Positions 63,834-64,000 of a stretch of DNA of 64,000 nt are shown in pieces (position 1 is the first letter of the stretch; every line of letters starts with the position of its first letter). Source of the stretch: Burkholderia sp. HI2500. Its GTDB lineage: Bacteria; Pseudomonadota; Gammaproteobacteria; Burkholderiales; Burkholderiaceae. The DNA lies in contig NZ_NKFL01000006.1 in NCBI RefSeq assembly GCF_002223055.1, forward strand, positions 2,046,001 to 2,110,000. The letters are read 5' to 3'. The notes beneath the pieces were generated by a model. That model had not been told where the DNA came from. It saw nothing but the letters and a program-made list of their open reading frames with translations, and ran no database searches. The position numbers and the translations under genes were made by a program.

Positions 63834-63920
63834 GTGATCCACAAAGTCCTGATCCTGTTCGCACTCTGCATCGCGGGCCTCGCCGCGATCGCTGCCGGTT
63901 TCCAGCACATCCCCAGCTGA
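63834..63920 (+). CDS. 28-residue small membrane protein
   Basis: GTG at 63834 preceded by GAGGAGAG; the frame encodes IHKVLILFALCIAGLAAIAA as one hydrophobic helix, then GFQHIPS and a TGA. The length is far below usual annotation limits. A strong hairpin follows four bases later. Support comes from the ribosome binding site, the helix, the terminator and the in-frame conservation of the diverged copy at 49790. Function unknown. Confidence 0.6.
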   Translation: MIHKVLILFALCIAGLAAIAAGFQHIPS

Positions 63921-63923
63921 TTC

Positions 63924-63959
63924 GCGGCCCCGGCTCGCTTCGCCGAGCCCGGGGGCCGC
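63924..63959 (+). terminator. strong hairpin after the microgene
   Basis: GCGGCCCCGGCTCG (63924-63937) pairs with CGAGCC-C-GGGG-G-CCGC (63944-63959) with two single-base bulges. A pyrimidine-rich tract (ATTCCTTTCCCCTTT) follows. A decayed version (CCCCGGCTCGCGTCGCCGGG) follows the pseudogene copy near 49884-49903. Confidence 0.6.
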
Positions 63960-64000
63960 AGCCATTCCTTTCCCCTTTGCGATGAACCACTTTCTCGGAC

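Overview
The window looks like a stretch of a Burkholderia chromosome, most likely from the Burkholderia cepacia complex. The base composition is very GC-rich, gene starts are ATG or GTG with GGAG-type ribosome binding sites, and several families are typical of the genus (DUF4148 proteins, a Burkholderia-order CDI locus, a trimeric porin, many LysR/MarR/TetR-regulated catabolic genes). The species assignment is inference. No rRNA, canonical tRNA, insertion sequence, phage or CRISPR array was seen.

Layout. 1-2.1 kb: the N-terminal part of an AraC-type regulator, divergent from a LysE-type exporter and a SAM methyltransferase. 2.1-7.5 kb: a two-component flavin monooxygenase operon (flavin reductase, HpaB-like oxygenase, cupin, DUF2848 protein) with a MarR regulator whose promoter shares an operator-like motif with the operon, and a stand-alone IscS paralogue between them. 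7.5-13.8 kb: a SnoaL-like protein, then an RNA-repair system. RtcR diverges from a sigma-54 promoter; the predicted transcript starts at an array of three tRNA-like RNAs plus GNRA-capped hairpins and continues into slipin, RtcB ligase and a polymerase-beta-type nucleotidyltransferase, ending at a terminator. 14-17.3 kb: DUF1176 protein, O-methyltransferase and O-acetylhomoserine sulfhydrylase. 17.3-30.1 kb: a metal-homeostasis block with a ZIP-like transporter behind a MerR-type promoter, then czcCBA plus its two-component system. Six copies of one 11-bp-phased box (TGAC-N7-TCAT-N7-TCA) lie before czcC, two DUF4148 genes, a porin, a lipoprotein and a probable small RNA.

30.2-34.9 kb: a TonB receptor, a PnuC-family transporter and a small-molecule kinase, probably vitamin uptake with trapping by phosphorylation. 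34.9-39.4 kb: DUF2970 protein, a fused PNPOx/ferredoxin-reductase flavoprotein with a GST, and a divergent LysR. 39.4-44.1 kb: TetR, a frameshifted SDR, a Baeyer-Villiger-type monooxygenase, an alpha/beta hydrolase and a carboxymuconolactone decarboxylase-like protein, a likely ketone or terpenoid pathway. 44.1-48.2 kb: a lipoprotein with about 94 Gly-Thr-Ser triplets and an ICMT-like membrane protein. 48.3-49.6 kb: a CmlA-like exporter preceded by a nine-residue leader peptide and mutually exclusive hairpins.

49.8-63.9 kb: a contact-dependent inhibition locus, transcribed cdiA, then small membrane proteins, then cdiB, with a lipoprotein downstream. The toxin tip is Gly/Ala-rich and hydrophobic, and three tandem small two-helix membrane proteins follow it; together these suggest a pore-forming toxin with membrane immunity proteins. 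The block is more AT-rich at its toxin/immunity end and lies between two directly repeated copies of a 28-codon microgene, one intact and one decayed.
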